Assembly: GCA_964581605.1 (NCBI GenBank)
Contig: CAZOPF010000017.1
Span: 5,497 to 69,496 of the forward strand
Length of the DNA stretch: 64,000 bases
Source of the DNA: CAADGU01 sp964581605
GTDB lineage: Bacteria > Chloroflexota > Anaerolineae > Promineifilales > Promineifilaceae
Direction: 5' to 3'
Below, piece after piece: positions 40,363-49,927 of this stretch (the stretch's first letter is position 1; each line of letters begins with the position of its first letter). The position numbers and the translations under genes are program-made. Under the pieces are notes generated by a model, which searched no databases, was not told the origin of the DNA, and worked only from the letters and a program-made list of their open reading frames with translations.

Positions 40363-40955
40363 TCCAGTTTGAGAAATCAAGACCCATTGTGATTGTGCCC
40401 TACCAGCCCCAGTGGGTGGATGAATTTCAGCAAATTGGTGGGCAATTGCGGCAGGTGTTGGGGGACACGGCCGTGCGTATTGACCACATCGGCTCTACAT
40501 CCATTCCCGATCTGCCTGCCAAAGACATCATTGACATCCAGGTGACGGTGGCTGATCTGGATGACCCGGCGATTGTGGAAAAGCTGGTGGGGGCGGGTTA
40601 TGAGATGCGGCTGGAATACGGCCGTGACGACTACATTGGCCTCCCCGACCCCGATTCGCCGGAACTACGCAAGCGGTATTGCCGCGAACCAGAAGGAAGT
40701 CGGCGGACGCATATTCACATTCGGCAGGACGGCCGTTTCAACCAGCGTTACCCCCTTCTCTTCCGCGATTATTTGCGGGCGCACCCCATCATGCGCGATG
40801 GTTACGCCCTGATTAAGATGCGCCTGGCGGAAATTTTCCCGGACAGCATTGAAGGCTACCTGTATATCAAAGACCCGCTGATGGATATGCTCTTTGCCGC
40901 GGCGCAGGAGTGGGCGCAGGCTATCAACTGGCAGCCGGATGAGGCGTATTTGTAA
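40359..40955 (+). CDS. GrpB/UPF0157 family protein (nucleotidyltransferase fold)
   Basis: 198 residues. The core IVIVPYQPQWVDEFQQIG, then RIDHIGSTSIPDLPAKDIIDIQVTV holds the GS...D.D-type pattern of minimal nucleotidyltransferases, and THIHIRQDG(R)F is typical of the GrpB family. It is often found alone or fused to CoaE. Function is unknown. The gene overlaps cutC by 4 bases, and its stop is directly followed by the ATG of the next gene. Confidence 0.9.
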   Translation: MIQFEKSRPIVIVPYQPQWVDEFQQIGGQLRQVLGDTAVRIDHIGSTSIPDLPAKDIIDIQVTVADLDDPAIVEKLVGAGYEMRLEYGRDDYIGLPDPDSPELRKRYCREPEGSRRTHIHIRQDGRFNQRYPLLFRDYLRAHPIMRDGYALIKMRLAEIFPDSIEGYLYIKDPLMDMLFAAAQEWAQAINWQPDEAYL

Positions 40956-41999
40956 ATGAGCCAGACAACTGCGCCTCGATTGTGTGTGATTCCCGGCGAC
41001 GGTATTGGGCAAGAGGTGATCCCGGCGGCGGTAGAGGTGCTGACGGCCGTCATCCCCCACCTGCAAATCATCACTGCCGAAGCAGGCTGGGGCACGTTTG
41101 AAAGAGTTGGCGTTTCTGTGCCCGATGAGACGTTAGCGGCCATTCGGGCGTGTGGCGCGGGATTGTTTGGCGCCGTGTCCTCGCCCTCACACAAAGTGGC
41201 CGGGTATCGCAGCGCCATTTTGACCATGCGCCAGGAACTCGACCTGTATGCCAATATCCGCCCGGTGCAAAGCCTGCCCGGCGTCAGTCCACGACCGGAC
41301 GTAGACATGATCATCGTGCGCGAGAATACGGAGGGGCTGTACGTGGGGCGGGAACGGTTGGAGGACGGGGGAGATACGGCCGTAGCCGAACGCCAAATCA
41401 CCCGCCGCGCCAGTCGTCGCATTGCCCACAAAGCGCTGGAATTGATGCAGCGCCAGAACCGCCACAAACTCACCATTGTCCACAAAGCCAATGTGCTACC
41501 CCTGACGGATGGTCTCTTTCGGGATACGGTGCGGGCAGTTTTTAATGGGGCGCGGATGGACGCCGATGGACGCGGATTTGTAGTGGAGGAGTTATTGGTT
41601 GATGTGGCGGCGCTGAAAATGGTGGCGGCCCCGGAATCGTTTGATGTGATTATTACCACCAATTTGTTTGGTGATATTTTGTCGGATGCGGCGGCGCATT
41701 GGGGCGGGGGATTGGGGCTGGCAGCCTCGTTGAATTGGGGAGATGGGGTGGCGCTGGCGGAGCCGGTGCATGGCTCTGCGCCAGATATTGCCGGAAAGGG
41801 GATCGCTAACCCGATTGCCGCCATTTTGAGCGGGGCGTTGTTGGCGCGGTATGTGTGGGGGTTGGAGGAGGTGGCGGGGAGGGTGGAAACGGCCGTAGCT
41901 CACACCCTGGCCCATGAAAATTATCCTGCGCTCACCACTACCAAAGCGATTACCCGGTCACTTGTAGGAAATTTGGTAACTACTACGGCCGTTGTCTGA
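40956..41999 (+). CDS. Homoisocitrate dehydrogenase
   Basis: 347 residues. NAD-dependent oxidative decarboxylation of homoisocitrate to 2-oxoadipate. Isopropylmalate/isocitrate dehydrogenase fold: LCVIPGDGIGQEVIPAAVEVL, the substrate-helix region SSPSHKVAGYRSAILTMRQELDLYANIRP, IIVRENTEGLYVGRE, the catalytic Lys in TIVHKANVLPLTDG, metal-site Asp in DVIITTNLFGDILSDAA and EPVHGSAPDIAGKGIANP. The substrate-recognition segment (SPSHKVAGYRSAI) resembles Thermus homoisocitrate dehydrogenase more than LeuB. ATG follows the TAA of the GrpB gene without a gap. It closes the readable lysine operon. Confidence 0.92.
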   Translation: MSQTTAPRLCVIPGDGIGQEVIPAAVEVLTAVIPHLQIITAEAGWGTFERVGVSVPDETLAAIRACGAGLFGAVSSPSHKVAGYRSAILTMRQELDLYANIRPVQSLPGVSPRPDVDMIIVRENTEGLYVGRERLEDGGDTAVAERQITRRASRRIAHKALELMQRQNRHKLTIVHKANVLPLTDGLFRDTVRAVFNGARMDADGRGFVVEELLVDVAALKMVAAPESFDVIITTNLFGDILSDAAAHWGGGLGLAASLNWGDGVALAEPVHGSAPDIAGKGIANPIAAILSGALLARYVWGLEEVAGRVETAVAHTLAHENYPALTTTKAITRSLVGNLVTTTAVV

Positions 42000-42208
42000 G
42001 CCAGTTGTCTGAGCCTGTCATGTTCAGTACCCGACATACAAATTAACGCATTTAGCGCCACATGAAGCCCTTCACTTTATTGGGTGGCATGTGGCAAGTG
42101 GCAAGTTACTCTGGCAAAAGTTACCGGCAACCGGCAACTTGCTGCTGGCAACCAAAGGACAAAATGCCAGTTTATGGCCTTTGACAGTATAAATGTGACT
42201 ACCTCCCA
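42000..42208. repeat. Intergenic region with heptamer repeats between convergent genes
   Basis: GAGCCAGTTGTCTGAGCC near 42000 and a 7-bp GGCAAGT/GGCATGT array paired with CAACTTGC/CCGGCAAC at 42085-42152. No gene is seen. Confidence 0.7.
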
Positions 42209-45200
42209 TTAATCATTGTAAACGCGGGCGATGCCGGAGATGAGGCGGAGAGCGTCGAAGAGTTCGGGGCAGCTGCGGGTACGGCCGTGCCCCAANNNNN
42301 NNNNNNNNNNNNNNNNNNNNNNNNNNNNNNNNNNNNNNNNNNNNNNNNNNNNNNNNNNNNNNNNNNNNNNNNNNNNNNNNNNNNNNNNNNNNNNNGGTGG
42401 TTCGGCGATGAAATCGTCTTCTGGCGGTGGTGGGGTGTAGGTGGTTCGGCCGTTGCCGTTTTCATGGCCGGTGCTGTACCCGTTACCATGCCCATGCCCA
42501 TTCCCATTCACCAGCCCCAGATAGGCTGGCTCCTCCTCGGCCGCCAACGCCACTTCCGCATTGGCCGACACGCGATCCACCAGGACACTCAATTCGTCCC
42601 CCTTAACCTGCACCTTGCCCATCACCAGCAGCACCTGGTCTACCGCTACCACCTCCCGACACTCCTTCCAGGTGCGCGGGAAAAAGACGAGATCAATTTT
42701 GCCATCCAGGTCTTCCAGCACGGCAAAGGCCATCGGTTCGCCCTTTTTCGTCGTCAGCGTGCGCAAATGGCTGATCATGCCTGCCAGTTTGACCGTCTTG
42801 GTGTGCCAGTTGGCGTCAATATCGGGGATAGCGGCCGTAGTCAGGGTGGTGAGGCTGGCTAACGGCCGTTCCAATGGATGCTCGGACACATGCACCCCCA
42901 GCGCCTCTTTCTCCCATTCCAACAGCACTTTGTGGTCAACTTTCGCCACCTGTTCCGGCGGATGCAGCAGGTCAACGGCCACCTTCAACGTCGGCGTGCC
43001 GGTCGCCCCACCAAACAAACTCATCTGCCCAATGGAAGCGGCCGCGTGTTCCGTGCCGCTGTAGCTGACCAGCCGATCCAACGCATCCATCAACTGCGGC
43101 GGCGTCCCCCAACAATCAAAGACGTGTGCTTTGATCATGTATTCTAACGGCCGTTTGCCCACCCGCTTCAAATCCACCCGTTCACACAAATCAGCCACGC
43201 TCTGAAATGGCCCATGGGCCGCCCGCTCCGCCAAAATCTGGTTCAGCGCCGCCTCGCCTGCATTTTTAATCGCCCCCAACCCAAAGCGGATGAGATGCCG
43301 CTCACTTGTATCCTCTATCGTAAAATCAAGCGCGGAGGTATTGATGTCCGGCGGGGCCACATCAATACCCAATGTCTTCGCCTCCGCAAAGTAACGGCGC
43401 ACCTTATCCGTATTGTCCCGTTCCACCGAGAGCATCGCCGTCAGGTACTCCACCGGGTAATGCGCCTTCAAAAACGCCGTCTGGCAGGTCACTTTGGCAT
43501 AGTCGGCCGCATGGGCGCGATTAAAACCGTACCGGGCAAAAAACTCAATATCCCCCCAAATCCCCTCGCACACCTCCCGTGAATAACCACGAGCCATCGC
43601 CCCTTCGGTGAACTGAATGCGGTGTTTCTCCATCAAATCTTTCTTCTTCTTGGACACCGCTTTGCGGATCATGTCCGCTTCCCCCGGCTCATAGCCCGCC
43701 AGATTGGAGGCAATCTGGATAATTTGCTCCTGATAGATGGTGATCCCGTAGGTATCACCCAAAATCGGTTCCAGATCGGGGTGGTGGAACTGCACCGGCT
43801 CCTGCCCGTGCATCCGGCGAATATAACCGGGAATCTGCTCCATTGGCCCCGGCCGATACAGCGAAATAGCGGCCACAATATGGTCAAAACGGCGCGGCCG
43901 CATGTCGGTCATCAGCCGTTTCATACCTGCCCCTTCCACCTGGAACACACCGGCCACGCGCCCCTGTGCCAGCATCTCAAACAACTTCTCCGGCTTCTTC
44001 GTCGGGTCTGGCCCCACATGCCCGGTGTCGTAGGGGATGTTATCCATGGTGTAGCGCACCCCATACCGCTCTTCAATCAACCTGGCGGCGCGGCGCATGA
44101 CCGTCAGCGTACTCAGCCCCAGAAAGTCCACTTTCAGCAGGCCAATAGATTCCACAATTTCCATCGGCCACTGCGTTACGCGATCCAGGCCGCCCAGCCC
44201 TTCCTCGCCGCTGGTGGGGCGGTTGAGGGGCACGTATTCCTCCAACGGCCGATCGGAAATGATCACCCCGGCCGCATGGCTGGAGGCATGGCGTGTCACT
44301 CCCTCCAAACTGCGGGCCGTATCCAGCAGCTCTTTTACCGCCTTCTCCCCTTTGTACCGTTGCTCTAATTCGGCCGAATAAAACTCGTGATCTTTGCTCA
44401 ACACATCGGCAATGTGCGCCGGTTTGCCGGGGATGGCCGGGATCAGCCGGGCAATGGCGTCCACCTCTGGCAGGGGCATATCCAGCGCCCGCCCCACATC
44501 CCGAATGGCCGCCCGCGCTCCCATCGTGCCAAAGGTGATGATTTGGGCTACTTTTTCCGCGCCGTACCGTCGTTTGGCATAAGCGACCATCCAATGGCGC
44601 ACGTCGTCGGGATAATCCAGGTCAATATCCGGCATGGAAACCCGCCCCGGATTCAGGAAACGCTCGAAAATGAGGCCGTTTGCCAGAGGGTCCAGGCTGG
44701 TGATGCCTAAGGTGTAGGCCACCACCGACCCCGCGCCGGAACCACGCACATTCCACCAGATGTCATTTTCTTTCCACTCCTGGTAGCTTTCATGCGGGAA
44801 CGGGTCTTGATGTAACTGCCACCAACGGTCGGAGCGGGCGGCCCATTCGCACAAATCCCAGACAATGAGGAAGTAAGTCTCAAACCCCATGCCGTTAATG
44901 ATGCGCAGTTCGTGGCCCAGCCGGGCGTGTAGGGCAGCATCGTTTTGGGCGCGTTCGGCCCCGTACCGCCAGGCCAGCCCTTCTTCGCATAACATGCGTA
45001 AATAACCGGGGGCATCATATCCGGCCGGGACCTCAAAATGGGGCAGATGGTAATTTTTGTCGTCCAGTTCAACCGCGCACTGTTCCACGATGAGCAGGCT
45101 GTTTTGCAGTGCGTTCTCCACGACGGTTTCGGGGTAGCCCTGGAAGAGACGCCACATTTCGTCGTAGGATTTCAGGTAGTACCCTTGGTCAGAGAAGCGC

Positions 45201-45919
45201 AATTTGGGGTTTTGTACGGTGGAGCTGGTCTGGATGCAGAGCAGCACGTCGTGAGGGGCGGCGTCGGCGGCACGGACGTAATGCACGTCGTTGGTAGCCA
45301 GAAAGTTGTGTTCCAGGCCAAAGTGGGGCGCCATTTCGATTAGCTTTTTGTTGACCTGGCTGAGTTCGGGAATGGAATGTTCTTGTAGTTCCAGAAAGAG
45401 CCGTTCTTTGCCGAAGATGTCCAGATATTCGCCGAGGAGCTGGTGCGCCAGTTTCAGGTTGCCATTGCTGAGGGCTTGCGGAATTTCGGCGGCCATGCAG
45501 CCGGTGGTGGCGATAAGGCCGTTGCTGTGGGCGGCCATGAAGGGGCGGTCTATGCGGGGTTTGTAGTAGTAGCCGTCTAGCTGTGCGGCCGTAGCAATGT
45601 GCAGCAGATTGCGGTAGCCGGTCTGGTTTTGGGCCAGCAGCAGCATGTGGTAGCGGGTTTTGTCGAGTTGGGGGTCTTTGTCGCTCATGCGGCGGCGGGC
45701 CAGGTAGGTTTCGATGCCGATGATGGGTTTGACGCCTGCTTCTTTGGCGGCACGGTAAAATTCGAGGGTGCCATACATCGCGCCGTGGTCGGTGAGGGCG
45801 ACGGCCGTTTGCCCCAATTCCGCCGCTCGCCTCACCAGATCATCCACCCGGCTCAACCCGTCGAGCAGGGAGTATTCGCTGTGGCAGTGCAGGTGGACAA
45901 ATTGCTGGTCATCTGACAT
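42209..45919 (-). CDS. dnaE: DNA polymerase III alpha subunit, interrupted by an assembly gap
   Basis: About 1,236 residues including unknown ones. Replicative polymerase catalytic subunit of the DnaE type. N-terminal PHP domain (FVHLHCHSEYSLLDGLSRVDDLV), palm with VRGSGAGSVVAYTLGIT, the catalytic aspartates in MPDIDLDYPDDVRHWMVAYAKRRYG, thumb and fingers, then the helix-hairpin-helix region FDHIVAAISLYRPGPMEQIPGYIRR, RAHAADYAKVTCQTAFLKAHYP and an OB fold (VKLAGMISHLRTLTTKKGEPMAFAVLEDLDG). Near the end is a Gly/Asn/His-rich linker (NGNGHGHGNGYSTGHENGNG) before a 100-N gap at 42296-42395; the last 28 residues follow the gap. Between 43.2 and 45.7 kb the ACGGCCGT octamer is absent. Confidence 0.95.
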   Translation of the reverse strand: MSDDQQFVHLHCHSEYSLLDGLSRVDDLVRRAAELGQTAVALTDHGAMYGTLEFYRAAKEAGVKPIIGIETYLARRRMSDKDPQLDKTRYHMLLLAQNQTGYRNLLHIATAAQLDGYYYKPRIDRPFMAAHSNGLIATTGCMAAEIPQALSNGNLKLAHQLLGEYLDIFGKERLFLELQEHSIPELSQVNKKLIEMAPHFGLEHNFLATNDVHYVRAADAAPHDVLLCIQTSSTVQNPKLRFSDQGYYLKSYDEMWRLFQGYPETVVENALQNSLLIVEQCAVELDDKNYHLPHFEVPAGYDAPGYLRMLCEEGLAWRYGAERAQNDAALHARLGHELRIINGMGFETYFLIVWDLCEWAARSDRWWQLHQDPFPHESYQEWKENDIWWNVRGSGAGSVVAYTLGITSLDPLANGLIFERFLNPGRVSMPDIDLDYPDDVRHWMVAYAKRRYGAEKVAQIITFGTMGARAAIRDVGRALDMPLPEVDAIARLIPAIPGKPAHIADVLSKDHEFYSAELEQRYKGEKAVKELLDTARSLEGVTRHASSHAAGVIISDRPLEEYVPLNRPTSGEEGLGGLDRVTQWPMEIVESIGLLKVDFLGLSTLTVMRRAARLIEERYGVRYTMDNIPYDTGHVGPDPTKKPEKLFEMLAQGRVAGVFQVEGAGMKRLMTDMRPRRFDHIVAAISLYRPGPMEQIPGYIRRMHGQEPVQFHHPDLEPILGDTYGITIYQEQIIQIASNLAGYEPGEADMIRKAVSKKKKDLMEKHRIQFTEGAMARGYSREVCEGIWGDIEFFARYGFNRAHAADYAKVTCQTAFLKAHYPVEYLTAMLSVERDNTDKVRRYFAEAKTLGIDVAPPDINTSALDFTIEDTSERHLIRFGLGAIKNAGEAALNQILAERAAHGPFQSVADLCERVDLKRVGKRPLEYMIKAHVFDCWGTPPQLMDALDRLVSYSGTEHAAASIGQMSLFGGATGTPTLKVAVDLLHPPEQVAKVDHKVLLEWEKEALGVHVSEHPLERPLASLTTLTTAAIPDIDANWHTKTVKLAGMISHLRTLTTKKGEPMAFAVLEDLDGKIDLVFFPRTWKECREVVAVDQVLLVMGKVQVKGDELSVLVDRVSANAEVALAAEEEPAYLGLVNGNGHGHGNGYSTGHENGNGRTTYTPPPPEDDFIAEPXXXXXXXXXXXXXXXXXXXXXXXXXXXXXXXXXXLGHGRTRSCPELFDALRLISGIARVYND
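42296..42395. other. Assembly gap (100 N) within dnaE
   Basis: Exactly 100 N near the 3' end of dnaE, next to a low-complexity linker that may have broken the assembly. Confidence 0.98.
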
Positions 45920-46173
45920 GGTGTGGCCTTTTTCAGTGAACAGTGAAGGTCTACTGTTTACTATTTACTTCCTAATTGTTGTATTATCCCGCATGGAGAG
46001 GAGTATACCACAAACGGCCGTAGCTGCCGCGAATTGGCAAAATTTTAAGGCGTTTTTTGGGGGGGAAGTATCTGGCAGACATCCAATTTCTCAAAGAAAT
46101 CGGATGTCTAGGGGACAATGAAGCGTTACGGCCGTGCAAGCCAAATGGAGGAGCGTATGGTTATATGCCCTTA
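45920..46173. repeat. Intergenic repeats upstream of dnaE, including an AGAC...GTCT palindrome
   Basis: 45935-45972 holds 7-bp CAGTGAA / CTGTTTACTATTTAC units with inverted symmetry. 46077-46109 is AGACATCCAATTT / AAATCGGATGTCT, one mismatch in the stem and nearly identical to 37988-38020. No gene is seen. Confidence 0.75.
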
Positions 46174-47235
46174 CTAAACGGCATCGGCCGTTAAAGATTC
46201 TTCCACTGGAGGTTTTGTCTGGCCGACTGGCTCCTTGCCCGGTGGTTTGGCGATGGTGTGCCGCCGCCGCTCTCTGGTAAACAGGCTCTGCACGCCAATA
46301 AAGATGAGCGTCAGCGCACCCACGGCAATGCGTGTCCACCACGAACTCAGGTTGCCGTTGAACTGGATGAGCATCTGGATCAGCCCGGTGACCAACACGC
46401 CAAAGAGGGTGCCAAAGACGTAACCTTGTCCGCCGGTCAGCAGCGTTCCCCCAATCACCACCGAGGCGATAGCGTCCAATTCCACGTTGGTGGCATATAG
46501 CCCATGCCCGGAAAGCAGGGAAATGCTAAAGACGATACCGGCAAGAGAGGAACAAAACCCGTTTAGAGCGTAGACAGAAATTTTGATACGGCCGACTGGC
46601 AAACCCATCAACAACGCCGACTGTTCGCTCCCACCAATGGCATAAATGGAACGGCCGTAGCGCGTAAAATAGGCCACATACATCCCCACCACCAACACCG
46701 CCAGCGCCACCAACGCCCCCAGGCTGATAAACGCCTTCTCCACCCCTGGAATAGGCAGCCGATAAAGCGCCATCGCCCGATACAACTCGTGCCGGATGGG
46801 AATGGCGTCCAGGCTGATGAAAAAACACATACCCCTGGCAAAAAACATGCCCGCCAGCGTCACAATAAACGGCTGCACCTTGAACACATGAATAATGGTG
46901 CCCATCGTCGCGCCGAGTAAAGTACCCATCAGCAGCATGAGCGGGATGACCACAAACGGGCTTAGCCCTACCTTTTCCAGCAGCGCGGCCGAAGCCACCG
47001 AAGTCAGGGCAATCACGGCCCCCACCGACAAGTCAATCCCTTTAGACAGGATCACAAAGGTCATGCCAATGGAGGTGATGAGCAGGAAGGCGTTATTGAC
47101 AAATAAATTCAGAAACGTCTGCGGCTGGCGCATCCCCTTGTATTGCAGGTAGCCATATAGATACAGGACAACAAACACCCCAATCGTCGCCAGCAAAGGC
47201 ATCAATTTCCGGTCAATTTTGAGTCGCTCCATCAT
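46174..47235 (-). CDS. yjfF: ABC sugar permease, YjfF-like
   Basis: 353 residues, about eight to ten membrane helices of the ribose/galactofuranose permease type. Signature ITSIGMTFVILSKGIDLSVGAVIALTSV, FIVTLAGMFFARGMCFF, YAIGGSEQSALLMGLPVGRIKISVYALNG and the coupling region SVVIGGTLLTGGQGYVFGTLFGVL. The C-terminal tail (RERRRHTIAKPPGKEP...) is long and polar. Start overlaps the YtfT-like gene stop by 4 bases. With YtfT it would form the heteromeric pore. Confidence 0.88.
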   Translation of the reverse strand: MMERLKIDRKLMPLLATIGVFVVLYLYGYLQYKGMRQPQTFLNLFVNNAFLLITSIGMTFVILSKGIDLSVGAVIALTSVASAALLEKVGLSPFVVIPLMLLMGTLLGATMGTIIHVFKVQPFIVTLAGMFFARGMCFFISLDAIPIRHELYRAMALYRLPIPGVEKAFISLGALVALAVLVVGMYVAYFTRYGRSIYAIGGSEQSALLMGLPVGRIKISVYALNGFCSSLAGIVFSISLLSGHGLYATNVELDAIASVVIGGTLLTGGQGYVFGTLFGVLVTGLIQMLIQFNGNLSSWWTRIAVGALTLIFIGVQSLFTRERRRHTIAKPPGKEPVGQTKPPVEESLTADAV

Positions 47236-48299
47236 GGCTGGACTCCTTTGCGCTCAAACACCCGGCTGAGTACCAGCTTGGTCTGATCAGAATAAAGCAA
47301 GATGACAATGAGCACCACCAGGGCTTTGATGGCGGAGGCGGCCATAGCCGGGACGCCCAGCGCGTACATGGTGGTGGTGGTGCTTTGAATGACCAACGCG
47401 CCAATTACACTGGCTAACAGGGAAAATCGGCCGCCCGTCATCAATGTGCCGCCAATCACCACCGCCAGAATGGCGTCCAGTTCCAGATTTAGCCCGGCGT
47501 TGTTGGCGTCCGCACTTTTGACGTTAGAGCTATAAATCAGCCCGGCCACACCGGCGCAAAAACCGCAGATGGTGTACACAATCAGCTTGATGTTTTTCTC
47601 GCTGATGCCGCTGAGATAGCTGGAACGGCCGTTAATGCCCACCGACTCCACAAACAAGCCAAACGCCGTCCGCCGCGCCAGCAGCCAGGTGAGCAAAAAG
47701 ACCAGCGCCACAATAAAAAGCGGAAATGGCAGCCCCAGCAAATGTCCATTGCCGATAAAAAAGTAGCGGCTGTAATAAACGGTGATGATCTGGCCGTTGG
47801 TGATGAGTTGGGCAATACCCCGGCCAGCCACCATTAGCACCAGCGTCGCCACCATCGGCTGGATTTTGCCTCTGGAAATGAGCAGCCCATTCCAAAAACC
47901 GCAGGCGGTGGACACGGCCAATGCCGCCAGAATGCACAGCCACAGCGGTGTATACGTGACATCCTTAATCAATTCTTCTGAGCTAATCAGCTGCCGGGCC
48001 AGAGCGGGATTGATGAGCACGGTGGCCGTCGCTGCCGAGATCGCTACCACGGCACCGACGGACAGGTCCACACCACCAGTGGCAATGACCATCGTCATGC
48101 CGATGGCCAGCAGCATCAAAATGGAGCCACGATTGAGAATATCAATGAGAAAGCCGGAGAGACGGCCGTCTTTGATTTCAATGTCATAAAAACCCGGCGT
48201 AAAGAACAAATTGAAGAGCATGATCAACGCCAGGGCCAGGAGGGGCCAAAATAACTGGCTGTCACGCAGCCGCTGCCAGGAAAACCGTGATTGCTTCAT
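47232..48299 (-). CDS. ytfT: ABC sugar permease, YtfT-like
   Basis: 355 residues. MLLAIGMTMVIATGGVDLSVGAVVAISAATATVLI, KIQPMVATLVLMVAGRGIAQLITNGQIITVYYSRYFFIGNG in pieces, VESVGINGRSSYLSGISEKNIKLIVYTICGF, and AVVIGGTLMTGGRFSLLASVIGALVIQ match YtfT of the galactofuranose importer better than RbsC. It overlaps the ATPase gene by 4 bases (ATGA). Confidence 0.88.
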   Translation of the reverse strand: MKQSRFSWQRLRDSQLFWPLLALALIMLFNLFFTPGFYDIEIKDGRLSGFLIDILNRGSILMLLAIGMTMVIATGGVDLSVGAVVAISAATATVLINPALARQLISSEELIKDVTYTPLWLCILAALAVSTACGFWNGLLISRGKIQPMVATLVLMVAGRGIAQLITNGQIITVYYSRYFFIGNGHLLGLPFPLFIVALVFLLTWLLARRTAFGLFVESVGINGRSSYLSGISEKNIKLIVYTICGFCAGVAGLIYSSNVKSADANNAGLNLELDAILAVVIGGTLMTGGRFSLLASVIGALVIQSTTTTMYALGVPAMAASAIKALVVLIVILLYSDQTKLVLSRVFERKGVQP

Positions 48300-49849
48300 G
48301 TTGCACCACTCCCTATGCCGCTCACGGCCGTGCCACCCCCGGCCATCACTTGCATGATGGTGTGTTCGTCCACTTCACCGGAAAACTCGGTCACTTTTTG
48401 CTGGTCACGCAAGACGGCGATGCGGTGGCTGGTGCGCAGCACTTCTTCCAATTCGGAGGAGATGAAGATGCACGCCTTGCCTTCTTCGGCCAGTTCCAGC
48501 ACCAATTTTTGAATTTCCGCCTTCGCGCCAATGTCAATACCGCGTGTTGGTTCATCCAGGATGAGAACCTGCGGATTGGTGGCCAGCCAGCGCGCCAGGA
48601 TCACCTTTTGCTGGTTGCCGCCGCTGAGATTTTTAACGGCCTGCTCGGCCGATGGCGTGCTGATGTTCAGCATTTTGATGAATTTGTCCGCTAACTGCTG
48701 CTGCTGCTGCCGACTGAGCCGTTTGAACCAGCCGCGATTGGATTGCAGAGCCAGGGCAATGTTTTCTCTGACGGTCAATTCATCCACGATACCATCAGCC
48801 TTGCGGTCCTCAGGACAAAAAGCGATGCCTCTGGCAATGGATTCGGCCGGGGAAGTTTTGTGTACATCATTACCGGCGAAGGTGAGCGAACCGCTGTCTG
48901 GTTTGTCTACGCCAAAGAGCAGGTGCGCCGTTTCGGTGCGGCCAGATCCTAACAGCCCGGCGAATCCCAGCACTTCCCCGGCGTGTAGCTCTAAATCGAA
49001 GGGGTGGACTGAACCACGACGGCCGTACCCCTTTGCTTGCAATATCGGTTCTTCTTGCTGATGCTGGCCGCTCATCAATTTGATCTGGGCCATGTCGTTA
49101 AAGTCGCCAATCATGCGGCCAAGCATCAGGGCAATGAGTTCCAGGCGGGGCAGTGCGGCCGTTTCATATGTACCCACCAACTGACCATTACGCAAAATCG
49201 TCACCCGGTCGGTCACTTCATAAATCTGGTTGATGAAATGGGTGATGAAGATAATGCCCAGCCCCTCTTCTCTCAATTTGCGCAAGACAGCAAACAGGTT
49301 TTCTGTCTCATGTGTGTCCAGGCTGGAGGTCGGTTCGTCCAAAATGAGGATTTTGGCAGAGGAAATTTCCAGAGCGCGGGCAATAGCTACCATCTGCTTG
49401 ACGGCGATGGAGTAATCGCCTAAATCCCGGCGCACGTCAATATCCACGTTTAGGCGAACCAGGATTTCTCGCGCCCGCTTTTGCATCCCGCGCCGATCAA
49501 TACGGCCGAACTTACGCGGTTCACGGCCGATCAAAATGTTTTCGGCCACCGGCAGGTTATCGCACAGGTTAATCTCCTGGTAAACGGTGCTGATGCCCAG
49601 CGATTGGGCGTGCTGCGGCGACTTGACTTGAACAGGTTGTCCCAGGAGGGTGACACGGCCGTGATCCGGCCGTTCCACCCCGGTAATAATCTTGATCAAC
49701 GTAGATTTCCCGGCCCCGTTTTCCCCCACCAACGCATGAATTTCGCCCCCATTCAGGGCAAAGTCCACATTTTCCAACGCCTGCACGCCCGGAAAAGCCT
49801 TGGAAATACCTTGCATCGTCAGGAGGGGAATGGCTGGTTCTGTGGGCAT
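48296..49849 (-). CDS. ytfR: ABC sugar importer ATPase, YtfR-like (two ATPase domains)
   Basis: 517 residues. Two nucleotide-binding domains in tandem. Domain 1: Walker A GENGAGKSTLIKIITG, Walker B ILILDEPTSSLD. Domain 2: GFAGLLGSGRTETAHLLFG in place of a canonical Walker A, as in all members, with signature LSGGNQQKVILARWLATNPQVLILDEPTRGID. It powers sugar import through YtfT/YjfF. The gene begins 78 bases after ytfQ, in between a heptamer hairpin. Confidence 0.92.
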   Translation of the reverse strand: MPTEPAIPLLTMQGISKAFPGVQALENVDFALNGGEIHALVGENGAGKSTLIKIITGVERPDHGRVTLLGQPVQVKSPQHAQSLGISTVYQEINLCDNLPVAENILIGREPRKFGRIDRRGMQKRAREILVRLNVDIDVRRDLGDYSIAVKQMVAIARALEISSAKILILDEPTSSLDTHETENLFAVLRKLREEGLGIIFITHFINQIYEVTDRVTILRNGQLVGTYETAALPRLELIALMLGRMIGDFNDMAQIKLMSGQHQQEEPILQAKGYGRRGSVHPFDLELHAGEVLGFAGLLGSGRTETAHLLFGVDKPDSGSLTFAGNDVHKTSPAESIARGIAFCPEDRKADGIVDELTVRENIALALQSNRGWFKRLSRQQQQQLADKFIKMLNISTPSAEQAVKNLSGGNQQKVILARWLATNPQVLILDEPTRGIDIGAKAEIQKLVLELAEEGKACIFISSELEEVLRTSHRIAVLRDQQKVTEFSGEVDEHTIMQVMAGGGTAVSGIGSGAT

Positions 49850-49859
49850 GAGAATCCTC

Positions 49860-49927
49860 GTTAACGCAAAACGTAAAACGTAACCACCTTCATTACGTTT
49901 TACGTTTCACGTTTCACGTTTTACGCT
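49860..49927. repeat. ACGTAAAACGTAA heptamer hairpin between ytfQ and ytfR
   Basis: AACGTAAAACGTAA units face TTACGTTTTACGTTTCACGTTT units in inverted orientation. The same motif is at 50996-51055. It could trim the polycistronic message and raise binding protein over ATPase. Confidence 0.85.
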
